Below are positions 22,428 through 30,322 of a stretch of 30,530 bases of DNA, piece by piece (the first letter of the stretch is position 1; every line of letters starts with the position of its first letter). Made by a program: the position numbers and the translations under genes. The DNA lies in NCBI GenBank assembly GCA_964441755.1, contig CAYTVG010000030.1, positions 1 to 30,530 of the forward strand, given 5' to 3'. This DNA is from JAUMBM01 sp964441755 (GTDB taxonomy: Bacteria; Bacteroidota; Bacteroidia; Chitinophagales; Saprospiraceae). Below the pieces are notes generated by a model. That model was given only the letters and a program-made list of their open reading frames with translations. It was not told the origin of the DNA and ran no database searches.

Positions 22428-23528
22428 ATGAATACAGTATTCCGGCTGAGCTATCTGATGGTTGTAACATTGCTGAGCCTTTCGTGTGCTGAGCAGAAAA
22501 CGGCTGAGGAAAAAATCAACAGCCCTGCACTGACAGACACGCTAAGGTTCACGTCGGCCATAGTGTCTGTCTTTCAGGACAGCCAAGGTCACTATTGGCT
22601 GGGAAGTCAGCGGGAAGGCGTGTGCCGTTTTGACGGAAAATCATTTCAATATTTTACGACCGACGAGGGACTTCCTGATAATCAAGTGCATGCCATTCAG
22701 GAAGATACACATGGAATCATCTGGTTTGACACGCCGAAAGGCGTGGGTAGCTACGACGGACAGACGATCACCAAGCATACGGAACGCAACAATCGATTTG
22801 CACAAAATCATTGGCTGGACACAGCCGATCGGCAAGCCGGGTGGCCCCGTATGGAAATGGCCCTTTGGTTTGGCGCAGGAACGAAAGAAGGTGTGTACAG
22901 ATACGACGGACAAAATTTAGCCTATCTGGCCTTCCCTAATCCCAAAGGCAGTCATACAGGCAACTTATACGCCGTCACAGGATTCTCCAAAGGCAAAAAC
23001 AATAGGCAATGGATCAGCACTTATGCCGGTGTTTTTGGCTACGACGGCCATGAGCTGATCGTCATCAATGATGAGACGCTGGGGCTGACAGAGGCGTCCG
23101 GGCAATTGCATGTCAGAAGCATCTTTGAAGATTCCCGGGGCAGGTTGTGGATTGGCAATAACGGGATTGGTGTCATGCTGAAAGAAGGCGAGTCCGTCAT
23201 TAATTTCTCAGGAGAACAGGGAAAATTGGTCCCTATGGATGCATTCCGTGAAAATACAGCAACCGGGCAGTTTTCAAAAAACACAGGTTTGCAATCCGTA
23301 TTTGCCATTGCGGAAGACCGTGACGGAAATATTTGGTTTGGCGACAGAGATACCGGCGCCTGGCAATATGACGGCCACACATTGACCAACTACAGCACCA
23401 TTGACAAGCATCTCAGTTCACCAATGGTTTGTGACATCTATAAAGACCGCAACCACCGTATGCTCTTCGGCATGGCAGGCGGCGGCGTCTACCAATTCAA
23501 CGGGCAATCTTTTGAAAAGGTGTTTTGA
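22428..23528 (+). CDS. lipoprotein with two-component-regulator propeller repeats
   Basis: The start at 22428 gives a lipoprotein signal: MNTVFRLSYLMVVTLLSLSC with the lipidated Cys20. An ATG at 22404 would place eight extra polar residues in front and is less likely. The mature protein is a run of beta-propeller blades of the Reg_prop type, each with a core like 'DSQGHYWLGSQREGVCRFDG', 'DTHGIIWFDTPKGVGSYDG', 'DSRGRLWIGNNGIGV' and 'DRDGNIWFGDRDTGAWQYDG'. About seven blades are visible, enough for one propeller. In Bacteroidota these modules usually form the periplasmic sensor of hybrid two-component systems; here no kinase or regulator domain follows, so this is a free-standing membrane-anchored propeller of unknown ligand. 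Confidence 0.85.
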   Translation: MNTVFRLSYLMVVTLLSLSCAEQKTAEEKINSPALTDTLRFTSAIVSVFQDSQGHYWLGSQREGVCRFDGKSFQYFTTDEGLPDNQVHAIQEDTHGIIWFDTPKGVGSYDGQTITKHTERNNRFAQNHWLDTADRQAGWPRMEMALWFGAGTKEGVYRYDGQNLAYLAFPNPKGSHTGNLYAVTGFSKGKNNRQWISTYAGVFGYDGHELIVINDETLGLTEASGQLHVRSIFEDSRGRLWIGNNGIGVMLKEGESVINFSGEQGKLVPMDAFRENTATGQFSKNTGLQSVFAIAEDRDGNIWFGDRDTGAWQYDGHTLTNYSTIDKHLSSPMVCDIYKDRNHRMLFGMAGGGVYQFNGQSFEKVF

Positions 23529-23547
23529 AAAACAAGCACAAGGCTGC

Positions 23548-23656
23548 GGGCGCAAACCCAATTGTCGCATAAAATCGTTGATTCAAGTTGTCCAACGAAC
23601 AAAGGGGTTTTTGAAATATTGTATATTTTTTAATACGAAAATTTGGTTTGCGCCCC
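23548..23656. repeat. inverted repeat between converging genes
   Basis: GGGCGCAAACCCAATT at 23548-23563 is complementary, with one mismatch, to the 16 bases ending at 23655 (AATTTGGTTTGCGCCC). About 76 AT-rich bases lie between the arms. It could be a small mobile-element relic or a bidirectional terminator; a small GCCTGC/GCAGGC hairpin follows at 23659-23674. Confidence 0.5.
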
Positions 23657-23725
23657 AGGCCTGCAATAGCAGGCACAACTTCCGGACAATGCCTGTATTC
23701 GAAGCCATTCCGGCGGCCACCCTTG

Positions 23726-25183
23726 TTAAAGAACATAATTAACGCCAAAGTTCAGGTTGATAAATCCTGGCCTCATTTGCACAGTAGTTTCCCTGCTCCA
23801 GTTGGTCAGACTTTTTTGATATCCCAGTTGCGCGAGCAACCCCCATTTTTCATTGAACCTGTACCCAAGCCCATATTGTGCCTGGAACTGTACAGTCCAG
23901 CGATTATCCACAATATCCGAAACGGGGCCATTCATCCCAATTAAATCCCCCTCGTAGACATTACGGCCTTTGCTGAAACTGTGAATATTTATGGCTCCTC
24001 CTGCAGATATATTCATTTGCCATCTTGGGCCCTTCATCCACGATTTTCCAATAAGTAATGGCACCTGATACAGCCGATATTGATTGTAATGTCTGATATT
24101 CCGCACTGCTGCCACATCTATTTCAACATTGCCCCGCACTGCCATTTGTTCTCCGGTCAATGTATTTGTATTAATCTCTACAATCGTATCCGTGAGAACA
24201 ATGGTATAGTCGTCATACACACGGCTCCAGACCAATCTTGACTCCAGTTGCTGATATTGAAAACCTGTGGAAAAAGTAAATTGATTTCCAAAACTATACG
24301 TATATGAAAGTTGCGTAGAAAACGAAAGAATATTTTTTTCATATGAATTGCGTTCGGGCAATTGGTTTCCATAGCCAAAGGTCCACTGCGATATCCCGGT
24401 GGTCAAGCCCATTTGATGTACCGGCAAAATAACTGATTCTTCCGCGTTGGTATACTGCTGTATAAAGAGAGGCTTCGATTCAATGCTATCTGTTTTATGT
24501 ACTTTAAACGCTATGGGAGGCAGAAAAGCTAAATTATCCACAGCTTTTACTGAATTGTTGTGCACAGACAATATATCCGCTGTGTTTACTTCCTCAGCTG
24601 CTGTGTGCGGGCTGGCTGAATTTTCTTCAAGCTTCTCGCGCTGCGCTTTGTCATTGATAAATGCACTGCCAAAACCTGCTCCCGTAGCCCTGTTTTGTAT
24701 GTTTCCCTTTTTATTGCCTGTAAAAATTGGATGCCCGTCATTTTTAAAGTACGAGTCAACTTTAGTGCCGGATGCAGCCGGCAGAGATGCCGCAGCCCTT
24801 GCTTTCAGATCCTCATTGACCGCTGTTTCCAAACTGTTGTTGTCATGTACATCGCCACCATTGCAAGCACTGTTGTCACCCGGGGCAGCCGCCGAAGGTC
24901 GGGTACTATTGCTATTGTCACTTTTGTTGTTTGGTATGATATTACCGTCTTTCAAATTGTCAAGCCCGCTGCTGTAAAAAAAGACAGCTGTCGGCACACC
25001 CATAAACAGCAGGGCAAGAAGCATAAATAACCAGATCCTTCGGGAAGATTTTTCTGTTTCAAGCTCCATGGCATTCATTTTATCCATGATCCCCTCTTCC
25101 ATTTGGTCCCAGCTGAAATCCTCCGGCAGGTTGACCGAAGCATCATCAAATATATTTTTTATTTTATCGAATTCAGATTTCAT
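23726..25183 (-). CDS. membrane-anchored protein with C-terminal outer-membrane beta-barrel, sigma-factor partner
   Basis: The protein has 485 residues. The N-terminus (FSWDQMEEGIMDKM) resembles the cytoplasmic part of Bacteroidota anti-sigma-like proteins. One membrane helix follows (about residues 50-70, IWLFMLLALLFMGVPTAVFF), then a Ser/Asn/Ala-rich spacer to about 230. The C-terminal 220 residues are alternating strands with aromatic ends (FSTQLSYTYSFGNQFTFSTG as a sample) and end in FINLNFGVNYVL, as in porin-family outer-membrane barrels. Such sigma-linked fusions are common in this phylum and probably carry a surface signal to the ECF factor. The gene overlaps the sigma gene by 11 bases, so the two are translated together. 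The barrel call is moderate. Confidence 0.72.
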   Translation of the reverse strand: MKSEFDKIKNIFDDASVNLPEDFSWDQMEEGIMDKMNAMELETEKSSRRIWLFMLLALLFMGVPTAVFFYSSGLDNLKDGNIIPNNKSDNSNSTRPSAAAPGDNSACNGGDVHDNNSLETAVNEDLKARAAASLPAASGTKVDSYFKNDGHPIFTGNKKGNIQNRATGAGFGSAFINDKAQREKLEENSASPHTAAEEVNTADILSVHNNSVKAVDNLAFLPPIAFKVHKTDSIESKPLFIQQYTNAEESVILPVHQMGLTTGISQWTFGYGNQLPERNSYEKNILSFSTQLSYTYSFGNQFTFSTGFQYQQLESRLVWSRVYDDYTIVLTDTIVEINTNTLTGEQMAVRGNVEIDVAAVRNIRHYNQYRLYQVPLLIGKSWMKGPRWQMNISAGGAINIHSFSKGRNVYEGDLIGMNGPVSDIVDNRWTVQFQAQYGLGYRFNEKWGLLAQLGYQKSLTNWSRETTVQMRPGFINLNFGVNYVL

Positions 25184-25727
25184 TGGACAGCGTTTTTTGT
25201 TTGTTGTTTAATATGTTTTTTTTCAGCCAATTTCGAGCTCTTAAAAATTGTGATCTGGATGTCTCGATTGTGATATTAAACATTTCAGCCACTTCTTTAT
25301 GCGTAAAGTCATCTATGGCTATCATCATAAATATTTTGCGATATCCATCCGGCATACTCGACAATAACTGTTCTATATCACTTATTGTCAATTCGGTTAG
25401 TTCATTTTCCAAGTCACCCAATTCCTCTGCCGTACTTACAAGAGATACTATCTGGGCCGTATTTTTATTTTTTCGGAGATACTGAAAACATTCATTAACC
25501 ACTATTCTTCTCAACCAAGGCTTGAAATCGCCTTTCCGGTCATCAAAGCTTTGTAAAGAAAGAAAAATCCGTGCAAATACTTCCTGCAGGACATCTTTGT
25601 GATCGTTAGCGTCATGGATGTATCGCCGGATGATCGAAAAGATATAGGGGCTGCATGTTTCGTAGATATGCTTGTATGCTGTCCTTTCTCGATTGATTGC
25701 CGCTTTTATTATATTTGATTCTATCAT
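25173..25727 (-). CDS. ECF-type RNA polymerase sigma factor
   Basis: The protein has 184 residues. Region 2 is seen in YIFSIIRRYIHDANDHKDVLQEVFARIF (sampled as DHKDVLQEVFARIF), the core- and -10-binding part. Region 4 is a helix-turn-helix, SSMPDGYRKIFMMIAIDDFTHKEVAEMF sampled as MPDGYRKIFMM and THKEVAEMF, followed by SRSQFLRARNWLKK. No other domains are present. It is the first gene of a two-gene operon with its probable anti-sigma/outer-membrane partner. The targets are unknown. Confidence 0.92.
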   Translation of the reverse strand: MIESNIIKAAINRERTAYKHIYETCSPYIFSIIRRYIHDANDHKDVLQEVFARIFLSLQSFDDRKGDFKPWLRRIVVNECFQYLRKNKNTAQIVSLVSTAEELGDLENELTELTISDIEQLLSSMPDGYRKIFMMIAIDDFTHKEVAEMFNITIETSRSQFLRARNWLKKNILNNKQKTLSNEI

Positions 25728-25754
25728 CGACGTTTTTTTAATTCAGGATTGAAC

Positions 25755-25794
25755 AGTCCGGTGATCTTGCTGTGGCTAAAAAGATCACCGGACT
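25755..25794. terminator. 14-bp perfect hairpin between sigma gene and interrupted lipoprotein gene
   Basis: AGTCCGGTGATCTT at 25755-25768 pairs with AAGATCACCGGACT at 25781-25794, 12-base loop. It lies 24 bp downstream of the lipoprotein gene stop (minus strand) and just upstream of the sigma gene, so it probably insulates the two. Confidence 0.65.
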
Positions 25795-25817
25795 ATTGTT
25801 CGCACACTAAACCTTAA

Positions 25818-26537
25818 TTATTCACAATCGTCAATGTACTCACAAAGATCATTCTTTACTTCAAATTGAATTTCTTGCCCTGTAGACATGACTGTTACAG
25901 ATACCGGAAATACTACTTGAATTTCATTTAGCTGAAACTGATTGTATACCCCGTAGTATTCGACAATATTATTTACGGTGAAGGTTGTGCCGCCAGCCAG
26001 CAGCTGAACCGGGTAATTAATGTTAAACCTGCAGGGACTCATGGACGGCCCGCCTCTGTTGATAAACAACAGCACGTGGTCAGCGATGTCACATATACCG
26101 GTATACGTGATTTCTATATCCAGCCCACAGGCATTTAATGCTGAAACATAACTATCCAAATCCGTGATATTGAACACAACGCCATCGCTGTTTACAAAAG
26201 AAAACGGCAATTGAAGCTGCAGGGGCTCACCCCCTAACACAAGAAGAGCATATTCATCAGCATTGTTTACCGTGACAAGGTTTCCGTTATTATCCAGCAT
26301 GGTAACAGGATACACCAGGTTGTAACAAACAAAGCCCTGAAATTGAATTTCTTCGATAGTCACTATGGCTGTCAGATCGTTGCATTGTGCTATGAGCCCA
26401 AAGAATTGATCAATATTGGCAATACTTGACTCCACGCCATCTTCATCAACAACAGCTATGGGTAAAATAAAAGACAGGGGACCTTCCGTTGTAGCAAATA
26501 CATCGATTAGCTGAGCTTCGTTTTCGACCGTGCTTAT
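25818..26537 (-). pseudogene. 3' part of a repeat-built lipoprotein gene split by an IS
   Basis: These 239 codons continue in frame from the 5' part at 27740-28258 once the IS and one copy of the 9-bp target duplication are removed (the join reads VDEDEN-ISTVEN). The apparent ATG at 26561 is supplied by the IS terminal repeat and is not the original start. The segment holds about five repeats of a beta-rich unit of the form hydrophobic-YP-[VLI]-x-hydrophobic-x5-G-x2-[hydrophobic]-x-VxNxxEY; examples are YNLVYPVTMLDNNGNLVTV and FNINYPVQLLAGGTTFTV. It ends with an acidic tail (CEYIDDCE). No known family was recognised. The part lacks a signal peptide and is probably not functional. Confidence 0.85.
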
Positions 26538-26546
26538 GTTTTCGTC
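26538..26546. repeat. 9-bp target site duplication, left copy
   Basis: GTTTTCGTC directly precedes the IS terminal repeat. The identical 9-mer follows the other end at 27740-27748. A single 9-bp pair without mismatch indicates a simple and probably recent insertion. Confidence 0.92.
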
Positions 26547-27739
26547 CATACTACTGGACATTTATAAGAATGCGTGTCAAAAGCATTAAATTTGGGGTGA
26601 AACAAAACCTAAAGAAATGCTCTCAACACGCATACACAAATTTACAGAAATGTACGGTCAATATGGTTACGGAGCAGTAAAAAACTTGTGGCTGGTGATA
26701 AACTTGATTAGCACCTCCCGTAGCGTGAACCTGTACAAGATGAAAGATTTTGTTGGAGGAATTCTTGGCAACAAGGATACAAGCTCAGAGAGCCACTACA
26801 AACGACTTATCCGGTTTATCAATGAGTGGAGTAAAAAGAAGGGTTTCAAAGAAAATCTGCTCCGACACAACGTTAGACTGCTGCGAGCCCGAGGCTTTGA
26901 TACGCTCCTGTTAGATGGTACGAGCTGGCGTTTTGGTCAACAGAAAATTCACTACCTCGTGCTGAGTATAGTCGTACATAAAGTATCGATACCGATATTT
27001 TGGAAGCAGATGGCTAAGATGGGAGCTTCATCTCAGGACGACCGAATTCAGTTATTTGACGAGGCAGCCAAGTTGTTCAACCTTCGTGGCATGACATTGA
27101 TTGCTGACAGGGAGTATGTTGGCAAAGAGTGGTTTAAATATCTGATAGACAATGGAATTAATTTTGTCATACGGATTAAGTGGTGCGATTTTTTCAAGGA
27201 AGTAGAAGAAACAAAGGAGGGCACGTACAAGAAGCTGACCTACAAGTGTGCCGAAAGTGGTAAGTTTATCCACCACCCAATTGAGCTGTTGGGCTACAAG
27301 TACGAGATACTCATGTTCCGCAATCCGAAAAAAAATCCTGACGACCCTGTGTTTCTGCTGCTGACCAATCTTGCACCGACTAAGCACACAGCAAACAAGT
27401 ACAAGACGCGCTGGAAGATTGAGTGTATGTTCAAACATCTGAAAAGTAATGGCTACAACTTGGAAGACATCAACCTGCGGGATAAGGTCAAAGCAGAATT
27501 TATGCTTGCTCTGGTAGCTACATCCTATATACTGGCTATTCGTGAAGGGATCCAAAAGATCAAACAGATTGTTATTAAACAGTACAAAGATGGTAGCCGT
27601 ATACAGGCCGTTTCTATCTTCAGAAAAGGGCTGGCGATGCTCACAACCATTTGCACCAATTTTGAATCCTTTCTGGATCACATTTTATATCTGCTCAGAG
27701 GGGATACATGCCCCTTTTTGAAAAATGTCCAGTAGTATG
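26547..27739 (+). mobile_element. complete IS4-family insertion sequence, 1193 bp
   Basis: The terminal inverted repeats are at least 17 bp (CATACTACTGGACATTT). One transposase gene fills the element, its stop codon lying inside the right repeat. It is flanked by perfect 9-bp target duplications and sits in frame inside a lipoprotein gene on the opposite strand. Nothing in the element looks decayed, so it may still be active. Confidence 0.93.
26617..27735 (+). CDS. IS4-family DDE transposase
   Basis: This is a full-length, 372-residue RNase H-fold transposase. The catalytic triad is visible as LLLDGTSW (Asp100), LIADREYVG (Asp164) and RWKIECMFKHLKSNG (Glu269). The last lies in the YREK signature Y262-x2-R265-x3-E269-x6-K276 that defines the IS4 group. 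A long beta-strand insertion between the second Asp and the Glu is also typical of this group. It starts 70 bp inside the left terminal repeat. The enzyme excises and reinserts the element; frame and motifs are intact. Confidence 0.95.
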   Translation: MLSTRIHKFTEMYGQYGYGAVKNLWLVINLISTSRSVNLYKMKDFVGGILGNKDTSSESHYKRLIRFINEWSKKKGFKENLLRHNVRLLRARGFDTLLLDGTSWRFGQQKIHYLVLSIVVHKVSIPIFWKQMAKMGASSQDDRIQLFDEAAKLFNLRGMTLIADREYVGKEWFKYLIDNGINFVIRIKWCDFFKEVEETKEGTYKKLTYKCAESGKFIHHPIELLGYKYEILMFRNPKKNPDDPVFLLLTNLAPTKHTANKYKTRWKIECMFKHLKSNGYNLEDINLRDKVKAEFMLALVATSYILAIREGIQKIKQIVIKQYKDGSRIQAVSIFRKGLAMLTTICTNFESFLDHILYLLRGDTCPFLKNVQ

Positions 27740-28258
27740 GTTTTCGTCTTCATCTACCAGGCTCAACGGATAGATGAGGTCAAAACAGAATAAATCACTA
27801 TAATAGCAGGCAGGAAGGGTCTCATTGGTAGTCATGGCCGCCGCCCATCCGGTTTGAGGTATACAAGATGCAAAATTTCTGCCCAATTCAGCATTCGACT
27901 GAACCTGTATACTTGTACCTCTCGCATCGATTACAGTCAATGGGTATCTGATGTCAACGGCTCTGTTATCAGCACTTGCATTCAGGGCGGCCTCAAAATC
28001 AGCATTACTTCCAACAGTTATGACGCTTCCTGACTTCAGTTCCAATGAGATCGGGTATACCATTGTAAGGCAATTCAGCGTAGCAGATTGATTACTGTTG
28101 TCTGTTGTAATCGCCTTTAACAATGTGTTTACTTTGGTTCCGTCCGGTTCGTATCCAGGGTCAGTGATGACGATTTCGTCAAGATTTTCTTTATTACATG
28201 CAGTAAAAAACACTACAGAGAAAAGAAGGAAAAATGAATACCTGAATAAATATTTCAT
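27740..28258 (-). pseudogene. 5' part of a repeat-built lipoprotein gene split by an IS
   Basis: These 173 codons begin with a lipoprotein signal, MKYLFRYSFFLLFSVVFFTAC, sampled here as FLLFSVVFFTAC with lipidated Cys21. They then carry about three of the beta-rich repeats (MVYPISLELKSGSVITV, IRYPLTVIDARGTSIQV, LIYPLSLVDEDEN). The frame then runs into the IS and stops after a few foreign residues. Joined to 25818-26537 it would give a 412-residue lipoprotein with about eight repeats. The truncated N-terminal product may still be made and exported. Function unknown; the original protein was probably surface- or periplasm-exposed. Confidence 0.87.
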
Positions 28259-28768
28259 GGTTGATTTATATTGTGTTGCATAATAAATTGTATTCCCGGC
28301 CGGTTACAATCTACTATATGCACGAACTAGACCTTCCGTTGCATGGGAGGTCGATTAATTTTAAAATAAAATCATGAGATCGGTGTCCCTGTTTGAACAG
28401 CCCATGAGATCGACCATATCCGGACTGAGCGGCGGGAGGCTGTACGCAGGCGTCTTTCCTTCAGAGGTAGCTCAATTCGGTTGCTAGTTGTAGTACGGCT
28501 TTTCCCCGGGAGCTTTTTTGTCAGGTAGCATCGGCCCTGCTCCTTTGATGCAGAAAAGAGTCATTGTTGTCTCTGACAGAAATCCCCGGACACACATAAA
28601 AATTTATGTATTTTTAAAACAAGCAGCATTGATCAGCGCATATCGGGCAGTCAACCCCGTATGCTGCAAGGCAAAGACAATCATCCGCAAGATAAAGAAC
28701 ATCGGTGAAAGCGGCCGGCCGGGCATGCCTGCGTTCCGCCATATTTCTTCGTCCCAAACAACAAAATC
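28259..28768. other. intergenic region, no gene recognised
   Basis: This 510-bp gap separates divergent genes and should hold the promoters of the interrupted lipoprotein (left edge) and the DUF6544-like protein (right edge). I see no RNA gene signature or strong hairpin. A repeated CATGAGATCG motif occurs at about 28373 and 28404. Confidence 0.4.
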
Positions 28769-29869
28769 ATGAAAACAGCCTTCTTAGCAATCACCTTTTT
28801 ACACGGACTTATCCACCTGCTCGGATTTGTCAAAGGTATGGGTATTAAGGAAGTCAAAGAATTGACACTTCCTATTTCCAAACCTATGGGCTTTTTTTGG
28901 CTGGCAGCGGCCATCCTCCTCATGACTTTCGGCATTTTACAGTTGCTCCATTCAAAGTATGCCTGGCTGGCCGGATTTGCAGCCGTATGTATTTCACAAA
29001 TCCTGATTATCCTTTTTTGGAAAGACGCCAGGTTTGGTACATTGCCCAACATGCTGATTTTGCTTGTTTCTGTCATTTCATACGCGCATTTCAATTTTCA
29101 AAGGCTGGTACAGCAGGAAATCACACAATTGGTGCAGCAGCTCGAGCCTGAGGACAACAGGGTAATCCGCGAAAACGATCTCGGAGATTTGCCCGGGCCC
29201 GTCAAAAACTGGCTCCGAAAGTCCGGTGCTGTCGGACGCTCCTCTATAAGCATCGGGAAAGTAACGCAAAAAGCTGACATGAAAATGAAACCCGAACAGG
29301 CAGACTGGATGAGTGCGACGGCTACCCAATACACAACAATCGATATTCCCGCCTTCATCTGGACCGTGGAAGTTAAGATGAACAGCCTGCTGTCTGCTGT
29401 GGGCAGAGATAAATTTGAAAATGGCAAAGGCGAAATGCTGATCAAATTGAACTCCCTGCTGAGTGTTGTCCATGAAAAAGGTGAAAAAATAGATGAAGGA
29501 TCGCTGCAACGATACCTGGGCGAAATGGTGTGGTTTCCCTCCTTGGCGCTAAGTCCTTATATCAGATGGGAACCCATAGACGACTCTGCAGCGAAAGCAA
29601 CACTGACCTATAAAGGCACCACAGGCAGCGGGACATTTTATTTTAATTCCCGGGGAGAAGTAACTGCCTTTTCTGCACTGCGCTATAAAGGCAATGAAAG
29701 CACTGCAAAGCGACATGAATGGATCATGAATATTACAGACTACAAATCATTTGAGGGCATTAAGGTGCCCTGCAAGATGACTGCAACCTGGAAAATGGAC
29801 GGAGGTGACTGGACTTGGTTGCGATTAGAAGTGACTGACATACAATACAACAGCAATGCCCTCCATTAA
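28769..29869 (+). CDS. DUF6544 (DUF6920)-like membrane protein
   Basis: The protein has 366 residues. The N-terminal 110 residues hold three or four membrane helices (FLAITFLHGLIHLLGFV, GFFWLAAAILLMTFGIL, AWLAGFAAVCISQILIIL, MLILLVSVISYAHF). The soluble C-terminal part begins near 150 with LPGPVKNWLRKSGAVG and continues with EQADWMSATATQY, GEMVWFPSLALSPYIRWEPID and YKSFEGIKVPCKM, the pattern of the DUF6544 family. It fits an outer-leaflet beta-rich domain tethered by the membrane part. No function is known for the family. It seems to be a single-gene unit and follows the end of the AT-rich block. Confidence 0.75.
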   Translation: MKTAFLAITFLHGLIHLLGFVKGMGIKEVKELTLPISKPMGFFWLAAAILLMTFGILQLLHSKYAWLAGFAAVCISQILIILFWKDARFGTLPNMLILLVSVISYAHFNFQRLVQQEITQLVQQLEPEDNRVIRENDLGDLPGPVKNWLRKSGAVGRSSISIGKVTQKADMKMKPEQADWMSATATQYTTIDIPAFIWTVEVKMNSLLSAVGRDKFENGKGEMLIKLNSLLSVVHEKGEKIDEGSLQRYLGEMVWFPSLALSPYIRWEPIDDSAAKATLTYKGTTGSGTFYFNSRGEVTAFSALRYKGNESTAKRHEWIMNITDYKSFEGIKVPCKMTATWKMDGGDWTWLRLEVTDIQYNSNALH

Positions 29870-30001
29870 CAGCCGTCCTGCAAGGCTAAGCACCATCATA
29901 GCGTATACCCGGGATTTTTTCAGCGGGTTTCCAACGGTTTTTTTCAGCAGCGTATCAATGGCTATCTTCCTTCATCCATGCGAAGTTGTAGAAAAGAAAC
30001 T
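29870..30001. other. short intergenic spacer before the second repeat module
   Basis: It contains ATCATAGCGTATACCCGGG near 29896, which resembles the junction of the 122-bp repeats at the left end of the window. Nothing else was recognised. Confidence 0.35.
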
Positions 30002-30131
30002 GGCTCTAGTCCAAATGAAGTGGGTTTCGTAGATTTGCCACATGTAAGAACTACCCATATTTACAGCTGCCCTCGAACTTAAGTCACCTTGGTTTATCAA
30101 ACGTGTCTAGTTTTTTGGGGGGGGAAGCTCA
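30002..30131 (+). mobile_element. IS3-like element end, copy C (remnant)
   Basis: Nearly identical to copy A at 1578-1703 and in the same orientation, 28.4 kb away. The G run at the tip is longer. It directly abuts the OrfA-bearing end at 30132-30322. Confidence 0.6.
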
Positions 30132-30264
30132 ACTTACGCCTTAGGCCGGCGGTAGAAAGTAGATGGATAAATCCATGCTGCAAAATCGTAACTTCTACCC
30201 CCTGGCTTTCTGCCGCTTTCAGAATGCTAAGCTTCTCTTCTTTGCTGCGTCGCTTCTTTTCCAT
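30132..30264 (-). pseudogene. truncated, frameshifted IS3-family transposase OrfA
   Basis: From an ATG at 30264 (minus) the frame reads MEKKRRSKEEKLSILKAAES and then a segment ending VTILQHG, the helix-turn-helix start of IS3-family OrfA. A one-base deletion then shifts the frame: the next frame continues IYPSTFYRRPKA, which completes the conserved GIYPSTFYxW motif, and stops. The fragment breaks off at copy C. Only the first 40-odd residues remain, and no OrfB is present. Confidence 0.82.
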
Positions 30265-30322
30265 AGACAAGATTACAATTTTAATACGGTAACCTTGTCT
30301 GGTTATTTGGGGGACCAGTACA
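30265..30322 (-). mobile_element. left terminal region of the IS3-family remnant
   Basis: On the minus strand the tip TGTACTGGTCCCCCAAATAA at 30322 is followed by CCAGACAAGG and a 5' leader up to the OrfA ATG. The tip matches the IS3/IS150 style of terminal repeat and the sequence at 1707-1740. The palindromic array begins immediately beyond the tip. Confidence 0.65.

Noticed and set aside
26512..26561. Start codon at 26561 for a 247-residue protein
   Set aside because: The ATG and first residues (MSSSM) come from the IS terminal repeat; the true start is at 28258 in the uninterrupted gene.
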